A stretch of 64,000 nt of DNA. Source: Coturnix japonica. Its lineage: Eukaryota > Chordata > Aves > Galliformes > Phasianidae. The notes under the pieces were generated by a model that made no database searches, was not told the origin of the DNA, and was given only the letters and a program-made list of their open reading frames with translations. Positions 1 to 12,100 of the stretch are shown piece after piece (the stretch's first letter is position 1; each line of letters begins with the position of its first letter). The position numbers were made by a program, and so were the translations under genes. The DNA lies in the NCBI RefSeq assembly GCF_001577835.2, contig NC_029529.1, forward strand, positions 5,892,157 through 5,956,156, in the 5' to 3' direction.

Positions 1-2204
1 TGATGAAGTTATTTTTAGCTGAAAAAATATTTTAAGGGAATTTTGGATCAACTTGAGTAATAGTATGCTCGTGCTCATGTTTTCCATTTGGGGCTCTCAA
101 GATGCATTACAAACAGGGATTAAGGTTCCCAGCACCATGTGAAGTGAGCTTCCTTTTGAAACAGAGCTGTGCTTTTCGGCTTTAAAGCTGCGTGTCCCCC
201 AGATCTTCTATGGGGAGGCTGCTTTTCTAATTTAGATATTAAGAATTTCTTTCCACCTTTTACTAAAGTGCTTTCTTTTGGATATGGCATTCAATAGATA
301 TTGAGATAGTATGTATGTATACAAAAAAGACCACAACCAACAGATACACAGCTTGGAACACCAGCGAGTGTCCCACCATTGGATCTGAGGATCTCTTATA
401 ACCACATTTCTGAGGTTTCCCAGGCAGTCAGAATGGTCTCATGCAGCACCAGTGCCCCATCAGAGCATTGCTGCAGGCTGATGGTGACAATCTCCCTCCA
501 AAGATAGGAGCTGAGACTGCTGTAAAAGCAGTTACTTGGGATTTTGTATGGATTCCCTTTTCAGAGCCCAGTTTCTCAGTGCAGCCCTCCCTGCGTGCTG
601 CCATTCCCCTACATCTGGGTCTGTTGTCCAGGTTTGCTGTCAGGTTGTGCCACGGCTCCTTGGGCTGTGGGTTATGCACACAGATAATTACACCCTGGCT
701 GCAGCCCAGGAGATTTCTTGAGGACCCTGTGTTAACTACTGCTCCAAAAGGCGTGCTGGGAGACACCAGCATGTCCCTTGCCATGGATGGGTACAGCTTT
801 AATACCGTTTATGGAGGGATCTCAGCTCTGCTTGGCTGGGAGAGGGCTGCACTGGGACCTGCAGGACTCCTTTGGGGGATCATAGTGGGGTACAAAGTGC
901 TGGAGGAGATGCTGGAGATCTGTGTGGTGCTGCCCTTGTGTCAGAGCCCCCAGTTGGAGCTGGGTGTCCCCTGGTGCCAGCAGCCAGACATGGGTACCAG
1001 CTGGTGGCAGCTGGTGGTGAGTGGGGCTCAGCAGCGACAGAAGCTCTCCATAATCCCAGAGCTGTTTATTGCCCAGGGCCAGCAGCGCTGCTCCCGTTCC
1101 TCACTGTGGCTGGAACTACAAACATCGCAGCAGCTCAGAAACCTGATGTGCATCACATCTTTCAGGGCTTTGCCACAAAGGGCTGCGCCTCTTTTGTATG
1201 TTCTGGCATCAGTGGTGATTAAAAAAAACACATAAAAACCTTATAAATTTTTACTGTGTTCTGTGACAGGTGAGGAAATTGTATTTTCAGGCATTTAAAA
1301 TGAAAACAAAGCAAATCTTTATCTTTGTTAGCATTTATAGGATAGTGACTGCCCAGCATACAAGGGGCACGGGCAGGTCAGTGGTGACAGAGCAGCATGA
1401 TGCTGTGTGCTGCACACAGTGCTCTATATCTCAGCAAACAGGGCTTTGATTCATGCAGTACTTTGCTCTAACCAATGCTCAGACTCTGTTTTCACTCCTT
1501 AGCAGCTAGTTTATAGTAGGAAAAGATCAGGATCCAGTGCTGGTTTTATGTGTCAGCTGCCTTTGCTCTGGCATTACTTTTGCTTTAAAAGCTTTTCGTG
1601 GGCCGAATGTATTTTTGGGTGGCTTGAAATAAAAATAACAATTTACAAATGCTCCTTTTGGCCCAGCCTGGAGTCCAGCACACCACTTAACCCTGTTTGC
1701 TGCTCACATTTCTGGTCTGAGTGGGCCAACCCCAATACCTGTGCTGGCATCCCTGCGTTGTACCCAGGTGCAATGGGAAGGTGTGAGGACGTGAGTTAGT
1801 CACTAGTAGTTATTTATGCTTATTTCATTGTTGTTTGCTGCTCACACTTCCCCTGCATATGGAAACTGATTGTTTGCTTCTTTTTCTTTTCTTTTTTTTT
1901 TCTTTAAGTTTTTTATGCCCCATCCCAATTCTGCTGAGTTTACACTTGTGGCATTCACGGCTGGTGCTCTCACAGCAGTTCTGGCAGCCCCTTCTGCTCC
2001 CGCATTCGTTCTGCTCAGGCTGAGCTCCCTCCCTGCCTTGCTGGAGCTTTCTTCCTGCATTTCAGAAATGCCATTTCCCTGCTGGATTTTAGGCTCACTG
2101 AAGCGGGTCCCTCCTGCACCACCATCCACCCAGATGAAACTGTGGACATAATGGGGGATGCTGTGGTGTGAGAACAGTTGGAGAGCAGGACAGACTCTTT
2201 AAGC

Positions 2205-2471
2205 AAAGTCTGTTGTGACAGGACAAGGGGAAGTGGTCTCAAAGTAAAAGAGGGGAGATTTGGACTGGATATAAGGAAGAAGTTATTTATGCCAAGGGTG
2301 GTGAGGAATGGCGCAGAGGTGGAGGTGCCCCATCCCTTCTGGCACCCACAGTCAGGCTGGATGGGGCTCTGAGCACTGATGGAGCTGTGGGTGTCCCTGC
2401 TCAGTGCAGGGAGTGGGACCTGATGGCCTTTAGAGCTCCTTTCCAACTCAAACCATTCTGTGATTCTATAA
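2205..2471 (+). repeat. CR1 LINE 3' fragment, + orientation
   Basis: The stretch carries the C-terminal ORF2 and 3' tail signature of avian CR1: 'gacaggacaaggggaa', then an ORF2-tail-like segment around 'ggtggtgaggaatgg', and the terminal 'ccaactcaaaccattctgtg' followed by 'attcta'. The 5' end is truncated, as usual for CR1. It closely resembles the copies at 16.54-16.81 kb (+) and 27.04-27.26 kb (-), so these three probably belong to one subfamily. Confidence 0.9.
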
Positions 2472-3109
2472 GCAAAGCATCTGGTCTGTGACCCTTAAGG
2501 ACCCTCCCAGCACAAACTATTCAATTATTTTTTAATTTCAACTCCTTAGCTGTATTGAGATGAGCACTGGATGTGCAGAACCTCAGTGCCGGCAGCCACT
2601 AATTGCCTTTTCAGTGCTGTAATTTCATTTGAATTGCAAGCAACAACCTTAAATTTGATCTTTGATGGGGGAAGAAGAGAGAATTCCAGAGCTCTTGTGC
2701 TGTGGTAGGATCCAAAGCTGTCCTGGATGGCATGGAGCTGTCACTGCAAACCTTAATGCTGCTCATGCCCACCTCCAGCCATCGCCGCTCCACTCCCTTC
2801 AGTAGCTGCTGCTTTCCTCCCAGTCCCCCCTCCACTCTAAGGGGAATTTTGAGACTTAATTATTTTCATTCTCTGCTAGACTAAATAATTAGGGGAAGGG
2901 ACTGTTTTCCATAAGAACATTATGCTCCATACTCCACAGAGTTTATTCTGTTAATGGAAACTCTACACCTTAAATAGCCAAGGGACTTTCAAAATGAGTT
3001 AATGCCTTCGAAATGAAATTTCTGAGACCAAAGTTTGTAGGTTTCTTTACAACTCTAGAAATTATAGTATTTTTTCAAGTGTGATAAACTTAAAATGAGA
3101 AACAGGTGA

Positions 3110-3480
3110 CTGATTAAAAATGAGGGCATTGTTGAGCGCCCGGCCTAGCTGAGTGTGAAGCTTTACTTCAAGCAAAGTGATGTTTGTGGAATGTAGATTT
3201 ACAAAATATTATTGTGCAGCGGATAGTTCATAAAACACCCGCCGTCATAAATCTGAATGGTGGGGCTTTGGCTGAGAAATTAATAAGTGTTTAACGCACC
3301 GTCATGGAAACAGCCTGCAACAACGAAAGAAAACAAAAACGAGGCTTTGCCTACAGGGGGAGAAGAAAAATATCCATTTTAGTTTTGACCTGAAGTGTTC
3401 AGCGTCTCTGATATTAAATCATGTTCACTTAAAGTCTTTTATTCCAATTATAGTCACACTCTGTTGGAAGAGCCCCGGTC
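3110..3480. promoter_or_regulatory. Candidate conserved noncoding element
   Basis: This is a non-repetitive, moderately AT-rich block that contrasts with the GC-rich intronic DNA around it. It has AT-rich cores such as 'aaattaataagtgtttaac' (3278-3296) and 'cataaatctgaatgg'. It has no convincing open frame, poly-A tail or CR1 end. The composition is like vertebrate developmental enhancers. This is inference from composition only. Confidence 0.3.
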
Positions 3481-4249
3481 GCAGCAGTGTTATTTATGGT
3501 GGCAGTGCTTCCAATTTGATGCTACCTGACTGGGAAGGGCTGTGCCCTAAAACATCTATTTACAGCCCTGATGAGCACAGAAGAGAATCAGAAATCTATG
3601 CAAACCAGCAGCTGCTCCCTTGGGTGCAAGAATAGAGACTTCCTCAAAGCCCTGGGGAGAGGATGGCGTAGGAGGAGGAAGGCTCCAGGCTCAGCCCTGG
3701 GGTGGCTGAGTTGATTTTAGGAACACTATGGAAGTGGTGGTGCTTTTTTAGGGTAAAAGACCAAAAAGTGTTTGTTTGTTTTTAAATAGGACAAACAAAC
3801 AGAAGCTCAACCCAACAGGGGCAACAGTCATCCTGCAACTAATGAGAGCAGTGTGAAAGGAAGGGAGGAAATAGAGGATTAAGGGAAAGTATGCGCTGTA
3901 GGTGTCTTCTGCAGGGAAAAGATGTTTTTGGTGTGTTTCCCACTGAAAAGCTGTTTGCCAGCCATGAGACCTGTCCTGGGAAGTGATGCAGTTCTCAGGG
4001 GGTGAAAAAGTCCCAACATGTTCTTTTGGCTTTCTCATTGGGTTTTATTGCAGCTCCCTGCATGTGGGGACAACATTAACAGAGCCACCTCTGTGGTGGG
4101 GACCAGTCTGCTCCATCCCCTGCACTTGCAGAGACCATGTGCTGGCTCTGCCCCTGCCCAAGGGAACCCAGGCAGTGCCTAAGCCTTGTGGATACCCACA
4201 TTCCTCTCCCACCAGGTTTGCTTTGCTATCAATGGACAAAAAGCCTCTA

Positions 4250-4385
4250 AGAATCATAGAATAGAGTCACAGAAACATTAATGTTGGAAGAGACCCCTGA
4301 GATCATCAGGTCCAACCATTAACCCATGCCTACCAAAGCATGTCCCTATCACATCACGTTCTAACTTGTCAGATGGAGGCAAAAC
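4250..4385 (-). repeat. CR1 LINE 3' end, - orientation
   Basis: It begins with 'aatcatagaatagagtcaca', the reverse complement of a CR1 3' terminus, followed by 'gttggaagagacccctgaga' and 'tcatcaggtccaaccattaa'. Only the 3'-most part remains. Confidence 0.85.
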
Positions 4386-4809
4386 AAGACATTTTGAGGA
4401 TGAGATGCTCCAGCTCAAGGGCCAGACCTTTCAGGAGCCTCGGAGAAAGAGAAGTCAGTGACATGGAAAAACAACCCATAAAACTGCCCTTACGCTGCAA
4501 GCGGTTCGTGGGCTGAGCTGAATTTATGATCGCTGCTGCTCATGGGGCTGGAGCAAGCAGGAGAGCCAGGGATGGAGGCTCTGCTGCTTTAATGAATTTG
4601 TACTTTCCACTGCCACTTCCTCACTGATTTACAATGGAGTGGGGAACCTCGAGATAAAAAAACCCAACACATCGAAAGGACGCCTCGTGTTTTGGTTTCT
4701 TTCTTCCCTCTCCTACCCCGGTTTGCCCTGTCAGGCCATTAATTCTAACAGAAAACACCGGCTCTGGTTTTTTCCCTCGAACCCCTCAGCTGTTGCAGGG
4801 AGACAGCTG

Positions 4810-5030
4810 CACCCTCTGGAACTAATTACAGCTGTCTGGGAGATTTAGCCCTCCCTCGCAACAACTCCAATATTGCTGCTAATTTTTAACACGTACAGTT
4901 GGAAGATGTCATAATAGGCTGATATATGATCGAATCTTGAAAGTGCTACAGCGCAGCTGCTACCGGGCATCTGCTGGGATGAATATATTGATTTAAAAAA
5001 TAATGCAAAGTATTTTTAGCCTCTCTGCCC
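4810..5030. promoter_or_regulatory. Candidate conserved noncoding element
   Basis: This AT-rich, non-repetitive block contains homeodomain-type cores ('ctaattacag', 'gctaatttttaa'), 'tcataataggctgatata' and 'attgatttaaaaaataatgc'. No coding frame or transposon signature was found. Its role as an enhancer is inferred from composition. Confidence 0.25.
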
Positions 5031-7329
5031 TTCCTAGGACTGAAGCCCTGCCTGGTGTGGGCAGTGATGGAGGGCACATGCTCACCCAGGAGGCAGTGGC
5101 ACAAGGACGTACGTGGCCGCTTCATTTCTGCAGTGGAACTGGCAATGGGATGCTCTTGTCCGTTGTCTTGCATCCCACTGTTGTTGTCGTAGCAAAGTGG
5201 GTTTTCTGTCTCCTGGAGGAGGAGTGTCTGGTTTGCTTTATTTTGACCACATCACTCCTCTCATGGTATGATTTTGCTCTGGTGTCTCCTATTGGACCTC
5301 ACATGGGCTCAGCTGGATGTGTCCTCCACGTGGCTGCAGCCATTGCTTCCCAGCCAGTCAGAGAGAGCTCCAGTTGTGTTCACTTGGTAAATCCTGGGAA
5401 AGTGCTTGCAGCGAGGAATGGCCTCCCTGACCTTCCTGGCTGCTTCTGAAACACGAGGATTGCTCATCTCTCTGGTATGAGCAGAGGGCATCAGTCTCCT
5501 TTTAACAAATATGAAATCAAGCAGCTTCCTCATAACCTTCTTGAAGATGTTTCCCTCGAGCAGCAAGGTTCTGCATGCTGGCACTGTCCTGCACTCAGAG
5601 GAGCCCCAGGGACCTTTGGATTCCTTCCACTACCCCAAAGGTCTTTGCATGAGCCCTGAAGTTGCAAGAAAACAACCCAACAGAAAAAAAACAACCATTT
5701 TTTTTATGTAAGACAAACTGCAGCTCATAGCAGTTCCTCACTCTGTGTGCATGGTGCTTGTAGGGGTTGCAGCTGTACAGGTCACCAGGTGATGTATGCA
5801 AACTGTGAGCCCTGACTTGGTGGGTCCATGTTGTTCTTGCTCCCTGCATAGGGAGGAGGGAGCATGGAGAATGCAAACTGAGACTTTGGAAATGAGGCAC
5901 CCAGGTAGCTTATAAATAGTGGGGTAGCTTGTAAACTCTATGAGCCCTGAAATGAGGGGCTCCAGTGAGTATTAAATGCTGCAGTTTTTACATCAGTGAG
6001 CCTCAGGAGGCAAGACTGATGATGGTTACAAGCTTTCTGTGCTTCTCCCCTATCCCCAGGAAGGCATAGGAAGGATGGGCAGTGGATGCTTTGCCTTGTT
6101 GTCTTGGTGTTTTGTGCTCAGAGGTATTTCTGCTGCAGTTCCTCAGCTTTCACAGGCTTTGAGCAGCTCAGGATGCACTGTGCATCCTGACGCAGGTGGG
6201 ATATGGTGGGACAAAGGAGCTGTTTGGTTCGGGGCTGGGGGCTCACGGGGTCCTCTCAGGTTTACGTGGACTCTGAACATAAGGGCTGGAAATATGCTCA
6301 GATAGAAAGGCAAACTTTGTGCCACAAAAATGCAGCTTCAGTTGTGTGTGGTTGCTTTAATGCTCACACGGTTCTAGTTTTACATGCTGATCCCTTTGAT
6401 AGCAAACATTTTAATAGACAGAGAACATATGGGAAAAATCATACCAAATCAGATGATAGATATTGTTTAATATGGGCAGGCAAGCCCATTCAGGAGGGGC
6501 AAGGAGATTTTCATTCCAGAAGGGTCCTGGGTGGATGTTGGTATAGGGGAAGAGTACTTTGGGGTCCAAGCAGTGCTGGAGCATCTGAGCTCTGCCCAGG
6601 GCAGTCAGATAAAGCCCCCAGTCTTCCACACTCTGCATCCCCAGCAAGAAAAAGGGAACGTCATTGCCTCTATTTGATGCTATTTGCCAGGTTTCTGAGA
6701 GGAGCTGTCTGAGTGGTTTGCTTCCTGGAATGATGTTGATAGCTCAGGATTAGAGCAGCTGCTTTTGCCCCTCTCTAGGCAGCCAGTGATGGTAGAATGA
6801 AGGCTTGGGGATGGTAGACGTGTTTTGTGAATTCAAGCAAGCAACCAAACATCACAGCTGTTAAACCTCCTATCTGTCTCAGACAAGAGCCTGCAGTCTA
6901 ACTGAACCTGCATAAACCTTCCTGCTCTAATTATTAACAGGAAATTTTGTGCTCCTGAGAAGCAAACACTGTGGGAGTAACACTTCAGCCTCCATTTGAC
7001 TTTCAGCAGCTTCAGAAAAATGGTGTAAAAACAGCCATAGCAGTAACAGAGTGGGCAGCTGCAGGGTCCCTGACCTACAGGTGCCATGGGGCACACCTTC
7101 ACCCCCCTCATCCCTTGTCACCCAGCCCCTATCAGTTGTTAGGTGATGGCTGTCTCTATGCAGCTCCAGATGCACTGCTCTGGGCTGCTTTGGGTCACTC
7201 CTTTTTGCCTGCAGGAGGGTGAAACTTGGAGGTGTTTGCTCTGCTTTTGGCACAGCCAGGGGACGATCCATCAGCAGCAAGTGGTGAACAGCTGCATGCT
7301 AATGTGTTTTGTTAGCAGAATCTTTTCTG

Positions 7330-7640
7330 TATTGCTCATCTGGGTGCCAATCAAGGCGTAAATTGAGATGTCAAGATGTGATTACAGCAGACCTTTTAAT
7401 TGGGCTGTAGTTTTATCAGCCGTCTGCAATCTCTCCTGCTTCCCATGTGAGTGCGTTACACAGGTGAGTGCTAATGGCCAATGTACAGGAGTCGTCCCTA
7501 ATTATTTTAGCAGTAGGAGCTGACTTTATGGCGTCCCGAGGTGCAGCCCGGGAGCGAGCAGCTGTGCAAGTGCAGTGCCCTGCTCAGTAGCAGGGTTTGT
7601 ATTTTAGTAGTGAAGCAAAGCAGGTTTAAATGAGCACTGA
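7330..7640. promoter_or_regulatory. Candidate conserved noncoding element
   Basis: This stretch is rich in homeodomain-like sites, including 'ttttaattgggctgtag' and 'cctaattattttagcag', alongside 'tgctaatggccaatg', which contains a CCAAT-type core. It is not part of a CR1 copy and has no splice-flanked open frame. It lies about 0.7-1 kb upstream of the LMF1 terminal exon. Confidence 0.3.
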
Positions 7641-8055
7641 CATGACTTTGACATTTTTATATTGTGGGTTATTTTATGAACTTATCCAGTGAATGCGGCG
7701 ATGCACTCTGCAAACAGGGACCCCAATGCTGAAGGACTGGGGTGTTACTCCTTCCCTTGTCAGCATGCCCTACATCAAGCGGGACACGGCTCCCGCACCA
7801 AGCGGCATGGTTAGCCTCCAAACGTGTTTCGCGAGGCTGATGAATGCTTCTTTCTGCACTGCTTTAAAATCTCCTTTTCTGTCAACTCCCAGGGCGACCA
7901 GAAAACAGATGCGCTCAGAGCCCTGCTAATAAGCAGTGGAGCAGAGGGAGCAGCCGTTCACTGGGGCAGAGGGACATGGGGGAGTGTGTGTACCCACAGG
8001 TGTCCCAGCAGTAATACTTCATAGGTGCTTTCAGGAAAGAAATAGTATTGGTGTT

Positions 8056-8057
<2 letters not shown>

Positions 8058-8104
<47 letters not shown>
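8058..8104. repeat. (ATT)n trinucleotide microsatellite
   Basis: About 15 uninterrupted ATT units. Read in frame they give poly-Tyr or poly-Ile/Leu runs, so the apparent frames that cross this point are artefacts. The repeat lies about 250 bases upstream of the LMF1 terminal exon and is expected to be length-polymorphic. Confidence 0.95.
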
Positions 8105-8356
8105 GCTTTCAACTTGGTCATAGAGAATAATGTGGAGCATAGTGTGATGCTGGATTATGCACGGGGTGACAGTGTGCAATGGCTTTCCTTTCCCATGCAT
8201 CATCCCCAGATAGCATTCCAGGGAGCTAAGGGGTTCCAGCACCATCACTGGTGGTGGTGGCAGAGAAGCTACATAAATGCAGATCCAATCCATCACCCAT
8301 GGCACTGGCATGGATGCTCATCCCCTCCAACTACCCTGTGCTTTGTTTCCCTACAG

Positions 8357-8531
8357 GTGGATCCGAGGGGAACATTTCAAGTACAAATTCAGCCAGCCTG
8401 GAGGAGCACATGCTGCAGAGGGCAAGTGGTGGATTCGGAAGAAGATTGGCCCCTACTTTCCCCCTGTCAACCTCCAGAGCCTGAGGAAGTTTTATGAAGA
8501 CAGGAATTGGCCGTACCCAGTGCGGGACTGA
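8357..8531 (+). CDS. LMF1: Lipase maturation factor 1, C-terminal exon
   Basis: LMF1 is a polytopic ER membrane protein required for folding and export of homodimeric lipases (lipoprotein, hepatic and endothelial lipase). The exon starts after the acceptor 'tttccctacag'. Its first base completes a codon, and 57 residues follow to TGA at 8529-8531. Visible features are an N-terminal WIRGEHFKYKF, then GKWWIRKKIGPYFPP, and a Trp-containing tail ending NWPYPVRD. This pattern of a Trp/Arg-rich stretch, then GPYFPP, then a short helix and W-P end matches the LMF1 C-terminus as I recall it. LMF2 is the alternative paralogue, but its C-terminus as I recall it differs. Everything upstream lies outside the window. 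I found no clear AATAAA in the next 600 bases. Confidence 0.75.
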
Positions 8532-9160
8532 TGGAGGGGAGTAAGACTGGTCCAGAGTGACTGGCCGGGAGAGCCGTCAGCTCCCTTATAAATCACACTT
8601 CTTCCCTATCTCTGTATTTTTTTTACATATCCTTGTTTACATGTATTTTACAGGAGGTTTCCAGACAACCTGTCCACCTGCTGCTGTGGTCTGGTTTTTC
8701 TCATCTTTCTCTTCCTTTCTGTTTGTCTTTCTCCTTGTGGCCTAGCCTGATGATTGATTTCTTTTGTCAGGCTGCTCCATTAGAAAATCATCAGCTCTAG
8801 AGTCAGGAAAAAGGTGAACAAATACTAAGTCAAGTTAATATGTCCAATTTGGCACATTTCAGATTTGCAACAAGCATTTGTGAAGTGGATTTTAATACTT
8901 CTGCTGATGCTGGAATTTCACTTTATTGCCAGACAGACCCCAAATGGACAAAAATTATCAAATGTATTTTAGGGGGAAAGGTTAGGTAAAAGTAAAGCCT
9001 CCTTCTCTTTTTTGAGTGCTGTCTACTTTACAAAAAGCTCTCAGGGCCACACTCAAGACTCATACAGATGTAAGTCTGTGCGTTTTAAGACACTTCTTGC
9101 ATTGACGGGGATTTCAGTGTGAATGTAGACAGTGAAGCAGCCAGAGGGGCAGTTCCCTTT
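8532..9160 (+). other. Probable LMF1 3' UTR
   Basis: Sequence after the stop codon is unique and T-rich ('tttcttttgtcaggctgctc', 'tttctccttgtggc'), as in a 3' UTR. A variant AGTAAA occurs near 8990, but no canonical AATAAA or ATTAAA is evident, so the transcript end cannot be placed. Confidence 0.35.
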
Positions 9161-12100
9161 ACAATGCTCCTCACTTAGAGGAGGCACTGGGCTGGCACAG
9201 GGCACTTTACCACATCCCACCTCATCCTACCCTGTCCATATCCCTGTCCCATCCTAAACCATGCTCAAATGAGCATCTCATCTCAAAACATCCCACCTCT
9301 ACCCCATCCCATTTCAAATCATCCAGTTGCAGTTGTGGGCACAGAGCTCACATCAGCCTTGGCCAATACACTGAGCCATTAAGCTGCTTCCTTCCAGATA
9401 CTCCTGTCCTTGAACCACCTTCAGCATCAGTCTGGGAAGGTTCTGCTCAGCATCCCACTGATCACAGGGCAGCAATCTGCATCTGGAGTCACAGATTCTG
9501 CAGCACTGAGAGAACTATCCCTGCCCTGGGGGAACGCTGTGTGAGACAGATGGGGTGATCCTGCATTCCCCTGTTCTTTGCTCCTGAGCCTGCCCTCCTC
9601 CTGGTTTGTGTTTAACGTCACCCCGAATGGTCTGACCATGTGGGTGCAGCTTGGGGAGCCCATACCAGGGACACAGGGGGGGAAGATGGGAACAGGCAGA
9701 GCGCAGACAGCTTCTGTAAGCGACGGGTTGTGACAATAATTGCTTTCTTGTTAGCACATTTTGCTGCAGACACTTCTTCTCGAAGCCAAAAAAAAAAGAA
9801 AAAGGGTTCAAAGCGACGTGCGATAAAAACCTCTAGCCTCGGGATTGCCTGCAGAAAAACCACAGCTCTGTTGAGAAACCCGAAATAGCTCCGTGATGTG
9901 TGGGCTCCGTGAGTCAGCGGCTCTACCCCAGGACAAGCACAGCCCTGTGCGGCCCACAGCGCCCAGCCGGGCCCAGGCTGGCTGTGAGACAGGACCCGCT
10001 TTTAGGAGGTGGCTGGAGTCGCTGAGTCTGCCGCCAGCACCGCCGTGCTCAAACGGGTTTTGTTTGAGTAGGCCCTGGCCTGGCAGCACGGCCTCGCTGG
10101 GCTGCTTTTCCTGTTTGCTTAGCCTGGGGCTTCATAACGGGCTCTTTCTCTCGTTCTGGGCGCTGGCGGAGCTCGGGGCCTGGCTGTGTTGTGCTCGGGG
10201 AGCAGCCTGCGGCCTGCATGGCCTGTATGCCCAGAGCTATGCAGCCTGTGCCTGCGGGTTGAGGTTGTGGCCTCGCCCCCCTCAGGGGATGGCAGGACAC
10301 AAAGAGGCTTTCAGCCATTCGGCTTGGGTCAGCACAAGCCAGGGGCAAAGGGATGAGCGTGGCTCTGAAATAGGTCGGTGCTTATATGGCCAACATGAAG
10401 GCCATGTGGGGACCGATGGCGGCTTTGTCCCCGCGCTGTCCCCTGAGCTCATCTAATCCAGACCAGTCTGTCCCCTCCCGTCACAAGAAACTCAGCATTG
10501 TGACCAAGTGCAATTTGGAAGGAAAAACATCAGAAAAGAAACCTGCAGGCAAACCTGTCCCACACACAGGGCAAGGGGGTGGCTGCACTGGTTGTGGCTG
10601 CAGGCTCACCGCATCATGTGTTTCTACCCACTTTTGGATCACGTGTACTGAACAGGCACCACCCAGCACATACATCTGGGAAAAGATTGAAGAAAGCAAC
10701 ACAGGGAGCCTCACTCATCTTTACTTTTTTCCTAACGGTGTTAAAAATTGAAGCAGTGTCTTGTGTTGTTTGCCCAGACGTGCCTTGCTGAGCCCCGTCA
10801 CCAACAGTGACTGAAATAGTGAGGCTGTAAGGACAGCTCATACTGTGAGGACACTGCATGCTCCCACCTCCCCGTGTCACCAGCAGGAGTTCAACATGGC
10901 AGTATTTTGGGGAGGTGAGGACACCTGGAGCCCATAATGGCTACACTGGCATCAAGCCTGATCTATGCCTATCTCTAGCCATTGGAGATCCCTTGACATG
11001 ACTGCAGCTATCAGTGCTGCCTCCTCATCCATTCCACCCAAATCCTCCTGATTTACCTTCCTTCTAGAAGTCCTTCACTGCCCCAGCCCTGCTGGCTGCT
11101 TCCCCTCCACGCTGGCCCTAATGCAAACAAGCTGCATGAGCAGGGTCGGTCCATCCTGGTGAGTGACGGTGCGAGGGTGCAGGGACACAGCAGCTCTGCA
11201 CTGCAGCCACTCGCCAGCAGCACACAGGGTGCCCCCCGCCCCGCTTTAATTAATTTCTTTTGGTTTCCAACCTCTGGGTCAGGGATAATGGAACCCAGAC
11301 CGTCATTTACATTCCTGTTTGCTGTGCATTGTGCTGTTTAAGGGTTTTTTTTTTTCTTTTTTCTTTTTTTTAATCTAAAATTCTCGCTCCATGCCGGAGC
11401 GCTGGCTGGAAGATAATATACATTCAAAGGCAGCGATGAAGGTGCATGCAGGGGATTAAATTAGAAACGTTTCCCTTGGACAAAACTTTTAAAAAGAAAA
11501 GAAACGAATATTTTGAGGGGGTTTGGAAATCGGAACCACATTGTGTTATCTGTTGACTGGAAGTTTTCTTGGAGAGGCGTTTTTTTTCTTTCCTTGAGCT
11601 ATGCGCTGGATGTAAAGCTTTGTGGCATTCCCATATCAGCACACCATAAATTCATCGGAGAGATAATTCCGAGCCCACTGCTGCCAGGTCCTTTGGGTGC
11701 TGCTGGGGATGGCCAGGGGACCACCACCTCATGGCCCCAGGATTAGGGTCTGGACAACAAAACATGGCAGCTCTGTTGGCTTTGCTGTGCTCTTCTGGTC
11801 TATCCCCTGATCTGGAGTTACATCTAATCCCATTCCTCCCTCCCGTTCCTTCTTGAGGTCCCAGCAGAGCCGCTGGAGCAGCTGCTGCATGCCTGTCCCA
11901 TCCTGGCACACCGGGGCTCCCACCATCCCAGCAGATAAATCATTCCTTGTATAATTTGGGAAAACCCAGCAGTAGGGCTTACAGCATGAGCTGAAGATGT
12001 CCAAGGGAGGGGGATGTGGGAGCCTGGATCAGGTTGTTAGGGGTCACCAAAGGAAAGGAGCTCTTTGGTTGCGTTATAGCCATATGAGGCTTTGGATCAG

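Larger units (their letters stand above)
1..8356 (+). other. Presumed last intron of LMF1 (5' part outside window)
   Basis: The interval precedes the acceptor 'ctacag' at 8351-8356 that opens the LMF1 terminal exon. I found no second LMF1-like exon here, so the previous exon is probably left of the window. It contains a + strand CR1 fragment near 2.2-2.5 kb, a - strand CR1 tail near 4.25-4.38 kb, an (ATT)n microsatellite at 8058-8104, and three AT-rich non-repetitive blocks near 3.1-3.5, 4.8-5.0 and 7.3-7.6 kb that look like conserved noncoding sequence. The open frames here (for example 441-1235, 264 codons) have no recognisable protein features. That this is intron rather than intergenic DNA is inferred from the downstream exon. 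Confidence 0.6.

Noticed and set aside
441-1235. 264-codon + strand open frame near the left end
   Set aside because: No recognisable domain, no exon signals, and several competing frames on both strands. Looks like a chance frame in GC-rich DNA.
8048-8497. Long frames containing poly-Tyr or poly-Ile runs
   Set aside because: They read through the (ATT)n microsatellite; only the LMF1 part from 8357 on is supported, in its own frame.
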